Position numbers and translations under genes: made by a program. 64,000 nt of DNA from Xenorhabdus japonica. Its GTDB lineage: Bacteria > Pseudomonadota > Gammaproteobacteria > Enterobacterales > Enterobacteriaceae. Under the pieces are notes generated by a model. The model saw only the letters and a list, made by a program, of their open reading frames with translations, did no database searches and was not told the origin of the DNA. Location of the stretch: assembly GCF_900115195.1 (NCBI RefSeq), contig NZ_FOVO01000008.1:40752-104751 (forward strand), given 5' to 3'. Below are positions 11,401 through 19,737 of the stretch, piece by piece. Numbering within the stretch: position 1 is the stretch's first letter; each line of letters begins with the position of its first letter.

Positions 11401-13509
11401 GAGCCTAAACCGGATGCACAATATAGATTACATGATGAAATTTCTATTAAAGGTCAGGGAAGCCCCAACCAACTTGTTTTTGTTACAGGTTCTGAATATC
11501 TCTTACCGCCAGAAAAAATGACCTTACCGATTTCAAGTGAGGGGATCATTTGCACGGCAACTGTGGATAAAGGAGGAAAATGGTTATGTCCTAATAACCC
11601 TGTCATGAAAGCGACCAACGAAGGGAAATTCTTTCTTTATGCGGCCCAGTATAAAAAAACAGATTCAACCCAATTAGGGCAATTAGGCGATACTTATGAA
11701 AAAACCTCACAAGTTACGCGTAAATACGAAGTGACCAAAACAAAAATACAAATCATAATCCCTGTGCATGGCGCGAAAATAACAACATTGCCTTTTACGA
11801 TTTCAGGGACTGGAGAAAAAGGTGCTCAGGTCTATGTTGAAGGCTTTGGTGGCGCTAAAGATTGTAATACTACCGTTGATTCATCGGGTAAATGGTCTTG
11901 TGGGTCTTATCAACCTGAAGAGGGGAAATATAGCGTTTCAGCCGATCAGTTTATTGATAATGCATTAGATTCAAAAGCCGTTATTTCTTTTGAGATCCAG
12001 ACAAAAACGGTCAAGCCAGTCACCATCACACAACCGCATAATGGCGGGATATTCCAGTATCTTGAAAATATCTTGCCGAAAGGAACGGGTGAGCCGGGTA
12101 CAACGGTTTGTCTGGCTCAAAAATCCTTGTCACAGATTTGTCAGGATGGGGTCACCATCAATGAACAAGGTCATTGGGAGTGGGTCTATGGTTTGGATAC
12201 TTCAGTCAAAGGGGAGCAAAAACTGGTAGCGACGGCTTTTTTGGGTAAGGTGCGTCAATCCACAGCGAAAGTCACATTTAAGATAGAACCCGCTCCCGGT
12301 GAAACTACGTTGACCGTGGAAACACCCAAGGAAGATGAGGTGATAAAAACACCTTCTTATATGTTCAGCGGTACGATGCCGAGTAATGCCAAGACAGTGA
12401 CAGTGCAGGGATTTGGTGGTCATGGTGATTGTATCGCTAAGCTCAATGCGGAAGATTACACTTGGTCATGCGGGCCTTACAGTTCTGTACCGGGAGATTA
12501 TGATGTGGCGGTGGTGGATGATGCCGATTCCCAAATTAACAGAAGCTTTAAAGTGCGTTATGGGGATAATTTGCAAATGCGTATATTAAACCCAACAGAA
12601 GGGGAGCAAATTGACAAATATTCCTACTGGATCAGCGGCAAAGGGCAGGCTGGGGCACGTGTAACCGTTAATGGTGCAGTAACATGTGATGTTTTGGTGG
12701 ATGAGAATCAAGATTGGGTTTGTCCGTATGATTATAAATCCATTCCCGGATCACATAAGCTTTTAGGGCAGCAATGGGTGGATGATGTACCATCGGGCAA
12801 ACCAGTAACACGTAATTATGAAGTAATATATGGGATGTCGGATATTACTATTGATGGTACAGCTGAGGCAACTTGTTCAGTATCAAGTTTAAATGAAGAA
12901 ACAAAAAAACCAGTAATATATGCTCCCATTATGGAGAATAATGAAGCTTTTTCTGCGTTAATTACAGGGACTGCAACAAAAGGTATGTATGTTTCTCTGA
13001 AAGTGAAACGTGGCAATCAAAATATTAGATCTTGTGGGCCCGTACAGGCATCGGAGGCAGATGGTAAGTGGAGTTGTCGCATAGATGATATCGAATTAGG
13101 GTTATATCATTTGACGGCAACACAGGCGATTACATCAAATAGTAACCCTGTAGGTTCTGCCGCTAATCAAGATATTTATGTTACTCATAATGACCTGAAA
13201 ATTACTTTCCCTCAGGATAATAAAGCTTATTGTTATCATTATAAATATGATCATTCTAAGTGGAATATCACAGGTGTGGGAGATCCGGGAGCCGAAGTTT
13301 TAGTAGAGTGGCCGAAGCAAGGTTTCTCACAAAAAACCAAAGTTGATCAACAGGGAAATTGGTCAGTAATTTCAGTAATTCCACCAGTTGGATACAGCAC
13401 GATTAAAGCTTCTTATGAAGGGAAAAGATGTGGTTTAGAACCATCGGACAGTGTTCAATTTCAGGTCGCGGGAGATCTGACAATTGGCTTCCATCCACCT
13501 CCGTGTTGA
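8440..13509 (+). CDS. Giant secreted trypsin-like serine protease with C-terminal Ig-like tandem modules
   Basis: 1689 residues; AAAGGAG lies seven bases before the ATG. A signal peptide (about 1-24) precedes a chymotrypsin-fold (S1) domain at about 33-285. It begins at IAGG, the place where trypsins begin with IVGG, and carries the triad His83 (TAAHC), Asp118 (NDFALIKL) and Ser221 (GDSGGP). The residues before GDSGG (SPGVIQM) lack the usual cysteine and the trypsin aspartate, so cleavage after Arg/Lys is not supported. From about 300 to the end run roughly ten Ig-like modules with a repeated pattern (I..P ... G.G..G ... C ... G.W.C ... G.Y...A.Q), plus an unassigned stretch at about 500-750. 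Near residues 903-951 a poly-glycine tract precedes a hydrophobic stretch. Roughly the first 2.7 kb are very AT-rich and the last 2 kb clearly less so. The target is unknown; a secreted virulence or defence role is only inferred. Confidence 0.88.
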   Translation: MISFRTVFTLFFLFYFSQSFSGYALENPPLETIAGGEESCVNIESDKCKHWVVSIHYEDENNQNGFLCSGSLIASNYVLTAAHCKIKNAKEYIIKDYKKNIIGTAQSEEFQSSYLGNDFALIKLKEKVSDDYGRGRIRRFFNYDEAYEKLNKDYYQSSIYGYGLLGVDKNTGEQIKNDGTQRRADVKIFTTAIDAKGKEGLMVEASKNKALSPGVIQMGDSGGPIIWNDTIIGVSSWGYDALKIKDKNDYPFFFFSDVTGKYSDAGSSKKHDLGNWFSTIMKQVWINNPDWNTHLSKRGKYVFVEGWGRKGSEIEVAYSIKNGKENVYACGKADSRGKWKCYIQHDNFFVEDINEIEEYKVTIIAREVNKVSESWEEDTVQAKISSISEEFGIVYPADESTVITKNFIVRGYADPGSDVKLIIQSNLDNEEIYTQDKLCEGLEDEELIKTEKYGLWSCTVKSEFIYEIESNNYKIIASQNTGNVNLHDQVNILLKPQEYTELKLDQDNKDQSNIYRKKVEYDVSYANEASAVCIFNNKSFDCRNNKDDKYRFYLDNVSGDYNNPEPIMVYTGAIQKIKDTDFFDKKLWYNKYLRVEGGYFEPDFLNENKIGNPNKISSVELKNKKISGVGGDSKSYIEMNGDMILPSEYSICMKKNENSLLSLEASICSRQENEDIYLKVPLKDGKDFEEIPIRYGNYSMVNGLKMNDFPIWDIPLLSTLKDGFYYIEVTDKYHPLGLTNIKKTWNSISNRSYFQIKTPEVKITTPSVGETDTVGIPSFLSGSANEPGDEVAIKRRKIDLSSELKENNQDLAKEMFICTGAVVSDSGNWQCGKPIIFPAGTYELTAELIKEGKIVATDVTHITIKDENDDEPEKKKFEVKNPKNNSIVDPDNPITFSGTFSGSGGGGGGGGGGFGGFLSSIFGAIFGAFEGIASLFSGAFGFFWEFMIHPGDILGGDTYTMELQETQNGVNVGDPIKWTFTVPMRITEPKPDAQYRLHDEISIKGQGSPNQLVFVTGSEYLLPPEKMTLPISSEGIICTATVDKGGKWLCPNNPVMKATNEGKFFLYAAQYKKTDSTQLGQLGDTYEKTSQVTRKYEVTKTKIQIIIPVHGAKITTLPFTISGTGEKGAQVYVEGFGGAKDCNTTVDSSGKWSCGSYQPEEGKYSVSADQFIDNALDSKAVISFEIQTKTVKPVTITQPHNGGIFQYLENILPKGTGEPGTTVCLAQKSLSQICQDGVTINEQGHWEWVYGLDTSVKGEQKLVATAFLGKVRQSTAKVTFKIEPAPGETTLTVETPKEDEVIKTPSYMFSGTMPSNAKTVTVQGFGGHGDCIAKLNAEDYTWSCGPYSSVPGDYDVAVVDDADSQINRSFKVRYGDNLQMRILNPTEGEQIDKYSYWISGKGQAGARVTVNGAVTCDVLVDENQDWVCPYDYKSIPGSHKLLGQQWVDDVPSGKPVTRNYEVIYGMSDITIDGTAEATCSVSSLNEETKKPVIYAPIMENNEAFSALITGTATKGMYVSLKVKRGNQNIRSCGPVQASEADGKWSCRIDDIELGLYHLTATQAITSNSNPVGSAANQDIYVTHNDLKITFPQDNKAYCYHYKYDHSKWNITGVGDPGAEVLVEWPKQGFSQKTKVDQQGNWSVISVIPPVGYSTIKASYEGKRCGLEPSDSVQFQVAGDLTIGFHPPPC
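11149..11172 (+). repeat. Four perfect GGAGGC hexamers coding poly-glycine
   Basis: Four consecutive GGAGGC units lie inside the protease gene and are followed by the related GGTGGA. Each unit adds two glycines, so slippage would change the length of the Gly tract by two residues without breaking the frame. Confidence 0.9.
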
Positions 13510-13543
13510 TCAAATGTTATCAATAGCTGTTCTATTTTTTGAG

Positions 13544-13575
13544 AAAGCTGTACATCAGGTGATGTGCAGCTTTTT
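13544..13575 (+). terminator. Intrinsic terminator of the secreted protease gene
   Basis: AAAGCTGTACATC and GATGTGCAGCTTT pair over 13 positions with one G-T wobble, a four-base loop and a T run, 35 bases after the stop codon. Confidence 0.88.
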
Positions 13576-13743
13576 GTTCCCAACTTAAAACCACAACAAT
13601 CATATAGAAATTAAATCTCTAACAAGTAAATTCCCTCTTTAATTCCATCCCCTGTGTTATCATTTGCGCTTTGTACTTAATATCAGTTGATAGCTTGATA
13701 GAGAGTATCTCCAGTTTCCCACCCAATAAACAGGTACAGGACA

Positions 13744-14604
13744 ATGACTGAAGCCGTCAGTGAAATGACAAGACGCTACGATCTGCATAGCCATACGACT
13801 GCTTCAGATGGTGTGTTATCACCAGAACAGCTCGTGGATAGAGCTATTTCTATAGGCATTGATGTACTGGCAATCACCGATCATGATACGACGGCAGGTA
13901 TTCCGCCAGCTTTGAACCATATCCAGCAAAATAATCTGCCATTAACCTTGGTATCCGGCGTTGAAATTTCGACATTATGGGAAAATTTTGAAATCCATAT
14001 TGTTGGCTTAGATATTGATATCAACTCTGTTTCTTTAAGAAAACTCTTAATTAATCAGGTTGATTTAAGAAAACAGCGCGGTATCGAAATCGGACGGCGA
14101 TTAGCCAAATCGGGTATTCCCGATGCTTGGGAAGGTGCATCTCGATTGGCAAATGGTGGTCAGATCACGCGCGGCCATTTTGCCCGTTATCTGATAGACG
14201 CAGGCATTGAACCCACAATCCCGAAAGTTTTTAAAAAATATCTGGCAAAGGGAAAAATCGGTTATGTCCCGCCGCAATGGTGTACAATTGAGCAGGCTAT
14301 TGAAACCATTCATCAGGCAGGGGGACAGGCTGTGATTGCTCACCCCGGCAGGTATGATTTGTCGATGAAGTGGCTAAAACGGTTAATAGCTTGGTTCAAA
14401 CAACATGGTGGTGATGCAATGGAAGTTGCACAGTGCCAGCAAGCACCTAATGAAAGGCAACAACTTGGTCAACTGGCAAGAGAATATGGCTTGAAAGTAT
14501 CATTAGGATCGGATTTTCACCAACCTTGTTCATGGATAGAACTTGGGCGCAATTTGTGGTTACCCGGTGATGTTGTACCGATATGGCACGACTGGTCACG
14601 TTAG
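13744..14604 (+). CDS. rnm: 5'-3' exoribonuclease RNase AM (PHP domain; formerly YciV/TrpH)
   Basis: 286-residue PHP-family phosphoesterase. The E. coli homologue trims 5' ends of rRNA precursors (5S, and the large rRNAs) and also acts on short oligonucleotides and 3',5'-bisnucleotides. Metal-binding motifs are DLHSHTTASDG, ITDHDT, GVEIST, AHPGRYD and the C-terminal GSDFHQPC. Length and sequence follow E. coli YciV throughout. It heads a plus-strand group rnm-yciO-rluB. In E. coli it lies back-to-back with the trp operon; here the 7-kb secreted-protein insert intervenes, but the order is otherwise kept. Confidence 0.95.
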   Translation: MTEAVSEMTRRYDLHSHTTASDGVLSPEQLVDRAISIGIDVLAITDHDTTAGIPPALNHIQQNNLPLTLVSGVEISTLWENFEIHIVGLDIDINSVSLRKLLINQVDLRKQRGIEIGRRLAKSGIPDAWEGASRLANGGQITRGHFARYLIDAGIEPTIPKVFKKYLAKGKIGYVPPQWCTIEQAIETIHQAGGQAVIAHPGRYDLSMKWLKRLIAWFKQHGGDAMEVAQCQQAPNERQQLGQLAREYGLKVSLGSDFHQPCSWIELGRNLWLPGDVVPIWHDWSR

Positions 14605-14635
14605 GGATTGCGTAGGAAGTATAGAGGTTATCGTT

Positions 14636-15256
14636 ATGAGCCAGTTTTTTTATATCCACCCTGATAATCCACAGAAACGTCTTATTGACCAATGTGTGGA
14701 AGTGCTGAAAAAGGGCGGAGTTGTCATTTATCCTACTGATTCAGGTTACGCCATTGGTTGCTGTCTTGAAAATAAGGATGCGATGACCCGTATATGTCGT
14801 ATTCGTCAAGTGGAAGGACATCACAATTTTACTCTGGTGTGTCGTGATCTGTCTGAAATTGCAACTTATGCCCATGTGGACAATCAAGCGTTCAGGTTGA
14901 TCAAAAATAACACGCCGGGTAATTACACTTTTATTTTACAGGCGACAAAAGAAGTGCCTCGCCGATTGATGAACGAAAAACGTAAAACTATTGGTCTGCG
15001 TGTTCCTTCTAACTCTATCGCTTTGGCACTGTTGGAAGAGATGCGTGAACCATTGATGTCTTGCAGCCTGATTTTACCCGGTAATGATTTTGCCGAATCT
15101 GATCCTGAAGAGATAAAGGATACATTAGGTAAACAAGTTGATTTAATTATTCACGGTGGTTATCTTGGGCAGCAACCGACAACGGTAGTAGATTTAACTG
15201 GGGATTCACCAGCAATTCTTCGTGAAGGTGAAGGTGATGTCACGCCTTTTTTATAA
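14636..15256 (+). CDS. yciO: YciO family protein (Sua5/YrdC-like fold)
   Basis: 206 residues starting MSQFFYIHPDNPQKRL, almost the same start and length as E. coli YciO. It belongs to the YrdC/Sua5 fold that binds nucleotide and RNA; TsaC/Sua5 members make threonylcarbamoyl-AMP for the tRNA t6A modification, but YciO itself is not clearly proven to do so. Conserved pieces include GGVVIYPTDSGYAIGC, NNTPGNYTFIL, KRKTIGLRVPS and HGGYLGQQPTTVVDL. The ATG at 14636 has AGAGG before it. An upstream extension is possible in frame but unsupported by the family. It lies 31 bases after rnm. Confidence 0.93.
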   Translation: MSQFFYIHPDNPQKRLIDQCVEVLKKGGVVIYPTDSGYAIGCCLENKDAMTRICRIRQVEGHHNFTLVCRDLSEIATYAHVDNQAFRLIKNNTPGNYTFILQATKEVPRRLMNEKRKTIGLRVPSNSIALALLEEMREPLMSCSLILPGNDFAESDPEEIKDTLGKQVDLIIHGGYLGQQPTTVVDLTGDSPAILREGEGDVTPFL

Positions 15257-15340
15257 AGTACACGTTTAATAAAGTACACGATTTAATTTTTATTTATTAA
15301 TACATACGACGCCTGTGAAGGCGACAATAGAGGTTGCTCA

Positions 15341-16267
15341 ATGAGCGATAAAACAGAAAAGTTACAAAAAGTTCTCGCGCGTTCTGGCCATGGCTCTCGT
15401 CGCGAAATCGAGGGATATATCCAACAAGGACGCATCAGCATTGATGGCAAGACCGCAAAGTTGGGTGATCGAATTGAGGTTAAACTCTCAGTAAAAATTC
15501 GTCTGGATGGACGGATTTTGAATATCAAAGAACCACAGAAATCAGTTTGTCGTGTTTTGGCTTATTACAAGCCGGAAGGCGAATTGTGTACCCGCCATGA
15601 TCCTGAAGGCCGTCCGACTGTATTTGATCGCCTGCCCAAAATGCAGGGCGCGCGCTGGATTGCAGTAGGGCGTCTGGATATTAACACTTGTGGATTGTTG
15701 CTGTTTACTACCGATGGGGAGTTAGCTAACCGTTTGATGCACCCAAGCTGTGAAGTTGAGCGTGAGTATGCGGTTCGCGTTTTTGGGGAAGTGGATAATG
15801 CAAAACTGCGTCAACTGACGCAAGGTGTGCAATTGGAAGATGGCCCGGCTTCATTCAAAACCATCGCTTTTAAAGGTGGTGAAGGGATCAACCAATGGTA
15901 CAACGTCATTTTGACAGAAGGTCGTAACCGTGAAGTCAGACGTTTGTGGGAAGCTGTTGGTGTTCAGGTCAGCCGCCTGATCCGTGTGCGTTATGGTGAT
16001 ATTGATCTGCCGAAAGGCTTGCCGCGTGCTGGATGGACTGAGTTAGGACTGGAACAGACTAACTATTTACGTCAGTTAGTTAGTTTGGATGCAGAAGTTG
16101 TGACAAAGGTTGCAGTTGAACGTGATCAGCGTCGCATCAAAGCTAATCAAATCCGCCGTGCAGTAAGAAGACATACACAGGTTGCATCCCGCCCAGCTGG
16201 TGGGAAGCGTCCTGCAAGCAGTTCTCGCCAGAATGCTGGCAGGAAGACGACATCTAAAGGCCGTTAA
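15341..16267 (+). CDS. rluB: 23S rRNA pseudouridine(2605) synthase
   Basis: 308 residues. An N-terminal S4 RNA-binding domain (about 3-60, [19 protein letters not shown]) is followed by an RsuA/RluB-type pseudouridine synthase domain with the catalytic aspartate in [14 protein letters not shown] and the family signature [15 protein letters not shown]. The tail (about 265-308) is basic and low-complexity, as in other RluB proteins. The enzyme modifies U2605 in the peptidyl-transferase region of 23S rRNA. AGAGG lies about six bases before the ATG. The yciQ gene found between yciO and rluB in E. coli is absent. Confidence 0.95.
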   Translation: MSDKTEKLQKVLARSGHGSRREIEGYIQQGRISIDGKTAKLGDRIEVKLSVKIRLDGRILNIKEPQKSVCRVLAYYKPEGELCTRHDPEGRPTVFDRLPKMQGARWIAVGRLDINTCGLLLFTTDGELANRLMHPSCEVEREYAVRVFGEVDNAKLRQLTQGVQLEDGPASFKTIAFKGGEGINQWYNVILTEGRNREVRRLWEAVGVQVSRLIRVRYGDIDLPKGLPRAGWTELGLEQTNYLRQLVSLDAEVVTKVAVERDQRRIKANQIRRAVRRHTQVASRPAGGKRPASSSRQNAGRKTTSKGR

Positions 16268-16277
16268 TACGGCTAAG

Positions 16278-16340
16278 CCGCTGTTTCAGTTTAGATCAGC
16301 ATTTATACTAAATTTATGCTAATCAATATTGAAACAGCGG
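16278..16340. repeat. Large nested inverted repeat between rluB and btuR
   Basis: CCGCTGTTTCA (16278-16288) and TGAAACAGCGG (16330-16340) are perfect 11-bp inverted arms. Inside them GAT/ATC and AGCAT/ATGCT continue the pairing with small interruptions. It lies between two convergent genes, so it may act as a bidirectional transcription stop, but neither side has a strong T run. Confidence 0.7.
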
Positions 16341-16383
16341 ATTCATTTATCAATCAATTACACTCATCAACTACACCAATTAA

Positions 16384-16980
16384 CTACCAATCAACGCCTT
16401 TCTGTGCTTTGATTCCGGCATCAAAAGCATGTTTTACCGGGCGCATTTCCGTAATTGTATCGGCATATTCCAGTAATTCTCGATGGCATCCTCTGCCTGT
16501 GATAATTACACTTTGATGTGAAGGGCGCTGTTTGAGGGCAGTCAGGACATCGGCAAGCTCTAAATAACCGTAACTGATCATGTAAGTCAATTCATCCAGC
16601 ATCACAAGATGCAATGAAGGATCGGATAACATTCTCACAGCATGTTTCCATGCGGCTTGGCAGGCAGCGGTATCTGTTTCACGATTCTGTGTCTCCCATG
16701 TGAAACCAGTTGCCATCACATGAAATTCAACACCTTGTTGCGCTAGCAAGTTTCTTTCACCGCTTTCCCAAGTTCCTTTAATGAATTGGATAACGCCAGC
16801 ATGCTGTCCATGACCGATTGCACGAACGACTGTGCCAAATGCAGCAGTGGTTTTTCCTTTACCGTTTCCGGTGAATACAATGACGATCCCCCGTTCTTGC
16901 TGTGCGGCTTCAATACGGGCATCGACTTTTTCTTTTAGGCGTTGTTGCCTTTTTTGATACTGGCTGTTATCTCTGGTCAT
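16384..16980 (-). CDS. btuR: Corrinoid adenosyltransferase
   Basis: 198-residue CobA/BtuR-type ATP:cob(I)alamin adenosyltransferase, making adenosylcobalamin during salvage or synthesis of corrinoids. The P-loop GNGKGKTTAAFG is in the N-terminal third; IQFIKGTWESGERN and the Walker-B-like LHLVMLDELTY follow. Its ATG shares one base with the yciK stop (TAATG), matching the E. coli btuR-yciK arrangement. The gene is also known as cobO. Confidence 0.95.
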   Translation of the reverse strand: MTRDNSQYQKRQQRLKEKVDARIEAAQQERGIVIVFTGNGKGKTTAAFGTVVRAIGHGQHAGVIQFIKGTWESGERNLLAQQGVEFHVMATGFTWETQNRETDTAACQAAWKHAVRMLSDPSLHLVMLDELTYMISYGYLELADVLTALKQRPSHQSVIITGRGCHRELLEYADTITEMRPVKHAFDAGIKAQKGVDW

Positions 16981-17744
16981 TATTTGGCAGGCCCCGCTTT
17001 GCGCCCGGGTTGGGCATCAAAACTGATACCGGAATCATTTCGGCTGTCATCTCCCATTACATAAAGATAGACAGGCATAATATCCGCTGGTGTTTTTAAC
17101 TTGGCAGAGTTTTCATCAGGAAAGGCATTCGCCCGCATATTGGTGCGTGTTCCGCCGGGGTTGATACAGTTAATGCGCAGAGATGTGTTTTGATATTCTT
17201 GCGCCAAAACTTGCATTAAGCCTTCTGTGGCAAACTTGGATATAGCATAGGCTCCCCAGCTACTTCTGCCTTCACGGCCGACACTGGAGCTGGTAAATAC
17301 CAAAGAACTGCTGGTGGATTTCAATAAAAGAGGTATTAACGCCTGAGTCAGCATAAAAGTGGCGTTGACATTCACTTGCATCACTTCATGCCAAAGTTGG
17401 ACAGGCTGTTCTACGATAGGGGCAACAACGCCAAGAAGCCCCGCGTTATGCAAAACACCATCCAAATGTGAATAACGCTGTGCTAGGTTGTTGGCGAAAG
17501 TTTGACATTCTTCTGCGGTCACAGTCAGCAGATCCATTGTATAAATATCAGCAGGAAAACCGCCAGCGTTTTCAATTTGTTGCTTCACTGCTTCCAGTTT
17601 CGAAGTCGTACGTCCCAACAAAATAACCTGTGCGCCGTGACGGGCATAAGTCAGTGCGGCCTCACGCCCAATTCCATCGCCAGCACCGGTGACTAAAATA
17701 ATTTTTTGTTGCAGCAGATCGTTATTGGCTTGGTAATTAAACAT
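16980..17744 (-). CDS. yciK: YciK family short-chain dehydrogenase/reductase
   Basis: 254-residue SDR with the NAD(P)-binding glycine motif VTGAGDGIG, the NAG motif LHNAGLL and the catalytic Ser...Tyr-x-x-x-Lys set (FTSSSVGREGRSSWGAYAISK). The physiological substrate of YciK is not established. It is the first gene of a two-gene operon with btuR, and the overlap of stop and start suggests coupled translation. It is divergent from sohB. Confidence 0.93.
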   Translation of the reverse strand: MFNYQANNDLLQQKIILVTGAGDGIGREAALTYARHGAQVILLGRTTSKLEAVKQQIENAGGFPADIYTMDLLTVTAEECQTFANNLAQRYSHLDGVLHNAGLLGVVAPIVEQPVQLWHEVMQVNVNATFMLTQALIPLLLKSTSSSLVFTSSSVGREGRSSWGAYAISKFATEGLMQVLAQEYQNTSLRINCINPGGTRTNMRANAFPDENSAKLKTPADIMPVYLYVMGDDSRNDSGISFDAQPGRKAGPAK

Positions 17745-17950
17745 CGGACAATCTTCCTGTATTGCTTGTGAATCTATGACTTGCCATTTCAGAATGGCAC
17801 ATGCGGGTTATCATAAGAACAAAACTTAAGGTTCCCGTCAAATTTGTGCTTATGGCTATAGCAGTATTAAACAAACTATTAGAGTAAGACTTTCGATTTT
17901 TAGTTAGAATGAAACATATTGTTCATCATAAGTTAATGAAAGGTGGAGCT

Positions 17951-18997
17951 GTGGAATATTTGTCTCTATACGGATTGTTCTTAGCTAAAGTACTTACGGT
18001 GGTTTTAGCAATTGCCGTTCTGGCGGTAGTTTGTATCGGCTTAAGTATGCGTAAAACAATGCACAAAGGGGAATTGAAACTGACTAATCTTAGTGAGTTA
18101 TACAAGGAAAGGCAGCGTCAAATGCAGCGGGCTCGAATGAGCGATGCAGAACAGAAAATCTGGCAAAAGGCATTAAAAAAGCAGCAAAAGAGTGATGCCA
18201 AACAGAAAAAAATGGAAGCCAAAACCGGCCATAAAGGTTTACAGAAGCCGAATCTTTATGTTTTGGATTTTAAAGGCAGTATGGATGCTCACGAGGTGAA
18301 TTCCCTCCGCGAAGAGATCAGTGCAATACTGGCAGTAGCAGACAAAAATGATGAAGTATTAATGCGTCTGGAAAGCCCTGGTGGTGTGGTTCATGGATAT
18401 GGGCTGGCAGCATCTCAACTGGCTCGTTTGCGACAGAAAGGGGTACGTCTGACGGTTGCCGTGGATAAAGTTGCTGCAAGTGGTGGTTATATGATGGCTT
18501 GTGTCGCTGATCATATCATTGCCGCACCATTTTCGATCATTGGCTCCATTGGCGTTGTGGCGCAATTGCCAAATATTCATAGATTGTTGAAGAAAAATGA
18601 TATTGATGTGGAATTACATACTGCTGGTGAGTACAAACGTACTTTGACTGTTCTGGGTGAAAATACTGAACAGGGCCGTAAGAAATTCCAGGAGGATCTG
18701 AATGAAACACATGAGTTATTCAAATCATTTATTCATCAACATCGTCCATCTTTGGATGTGGAAAAAGTAGCAACTGGTGAGTATTGGTATGGTACACAGG
18801 CAAAAGAGAATGGATTGATTGATGACATGGGTGTTAGCGATGATTTCCTGATTGAAAAGATCAAACACTATGAAGTTATTGGCGTCAATTATTCTCGCCG
18901 CAAACGTGTCATAGAGCGTTTTATGGGTAGTGCGATGGAAAATGTTGATAAATTGTTTATGCGTTGGTGGCAAAGGGGAGAAAAGCCTTTTTATTAA
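17951..18997 (+). CDS. sohB: Inner-membrane S49-family protease SohB
   Basis: 348 residues with a GTG start. The protein then begins VEYLSLYGLFLAKVLTVV, aligning with the E. coli SohB N terminus, and AAAGG/GGAG lies just upstream; longer in-frame starts would run through that binding site. One N-terminal membrane helix (about 10-32) anchors it, and a charged linker follows. The S49 (SppA-like) protease domain has LESPGGVVHGYG, the catalytic serine in KVAASGGYMMA and the lysine in GEYKRT. SohB is a presumed periplasmic-side peptidase known as a multicopy suppressor of htrA (degP) mutants. Confidence 0.93.
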   Translation: MEYLSLYGLFLAKVLTVVLAIAVLAVVCIGLSMRKTMHKGELKLTNLSELYKERQRQMQRARMSDAEQKIWQKALKKQQKSDAKQKKMEAKTGHKGLQKPNLYVLDFKGSMDAHEVNSLREEISAILAVADKNDEVLMRLESPGGVVHGYGLAASQLARLRQKGVRLTVAVDKVAASGGYMMACVADHIIAAPFSIIGSIGVVAQLPNIHRLLKKNDIDVELHTAGEYKRTLTVLGENTEQGRKKFQEDLNETHELFKSFIHQHRPSLDVEKVATGEYWYGTQAKENGLIDDMGVSDDFLIEKIKHYEVIGVNYSRRKRVIERFMGSAMENVDKLFMRWWQRGEKPFY

Positions 18998-19087
18998 AAT
19001 CCTTGTGTTAAAACCATGTGCTAAACCGATTCAAAAAAGTTTCTGAAATCAGTTATTGAAATAATCGCATTATTATGCGGGTAAAAT

Positions 19088-19130
19088 GCGGGTCAATAGA
19101 GGAAATCTTGTTATATCCTTTATTGCCCGC
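19088..19130. repeat. Imperfect inverted repeat between sohB and yciN
   Basis: GCGGGTCAATAGAGGA and TCCTTTATTGCCCGC pair with two interruptions across a short loop. The position between two converging genes suggests transcription termination, but there is no clear T run. Confidence 0.5.
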
Positions 19131-19178
19131 ATATTTATTGATAATTTATCAATTAGTCAGGATGGCGTTGTTAGTTTT

Positions 19179-19430
19179 TTAATCTACTAAATGATACTTT
19201 TCGGATAATATATGTGCTAAATGTTTAAATATATTAAACACAGCGGTACTTTTTGCGGTAGGCAATCCATTTTCATCCAGAAAATACTCGCCTCGAAATA
19301 CTAATATTCCACCTTTTTGTTCCACACTCTCTGCGCACATTCCCTGTATAAAATCGTCGTGTGTCTTGATGATTTCATTTGCTTTTTTCAGTAACTGTTC
19401 TCGCTTAATTGGAATGGTTTTAGTTTGCAT
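19179..19430 (-). CDS. yciN: YciN family small protein
   Basis: 83 residues, the same length as E. coli YciN, with an almost identical C-terminal half ([28 protein letters not shown]). The family is cytosolic with no established function. GGAG lies about nine bases before the ATG. It is transcribed alone, divergent from topA. Confidence 0.92.
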   Translation of the reverse strand: MQTKTIPIKREQLLKKANEIIKTHDDFIQGMCAESVEQKGGILVFRGEYFLDENGLPTAKSTAVFNIFKHLAHILSEKYHLVD

Positions 19431-19737
19431 TTATTGTGCTCCTTCAAGAAATAAGTTGTTGCGCATCGTTTTTTATCAGGTAGAGTGTGGGCTTTTCGTC
19501 ATGCAGATGGAAGATTTTGTTTACAACTGTTAAATCATACAATTGCATGGCCTGTGTTGATATATAAAATACCCTAAATATTTCAAAGGGTTTTGCGCTT
19601 AAGCAAAAGTACAAGATAAAAATTAGTTGATATCTTGCAAATCTATCGCAATATAAAAAGAGGTTTTATTTTATATATCGCAACATAACGCCGTGATTTT
19701 CGCCATCTGAAAAGAAGATAATTAGGTAAAGGTAACT
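19431..19737 (+). other. Intergenic region upstream of topA
   Basis: About 300 bases between divergent yciN and topA. It is AT-rich, shows no supported reading frame and must contain the promoters of both genes. E. coli topA has several promoters responding to supercoiling and heat; I could not assign individual -10/-35 boxes here with confidence. Confidence 0.6.
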
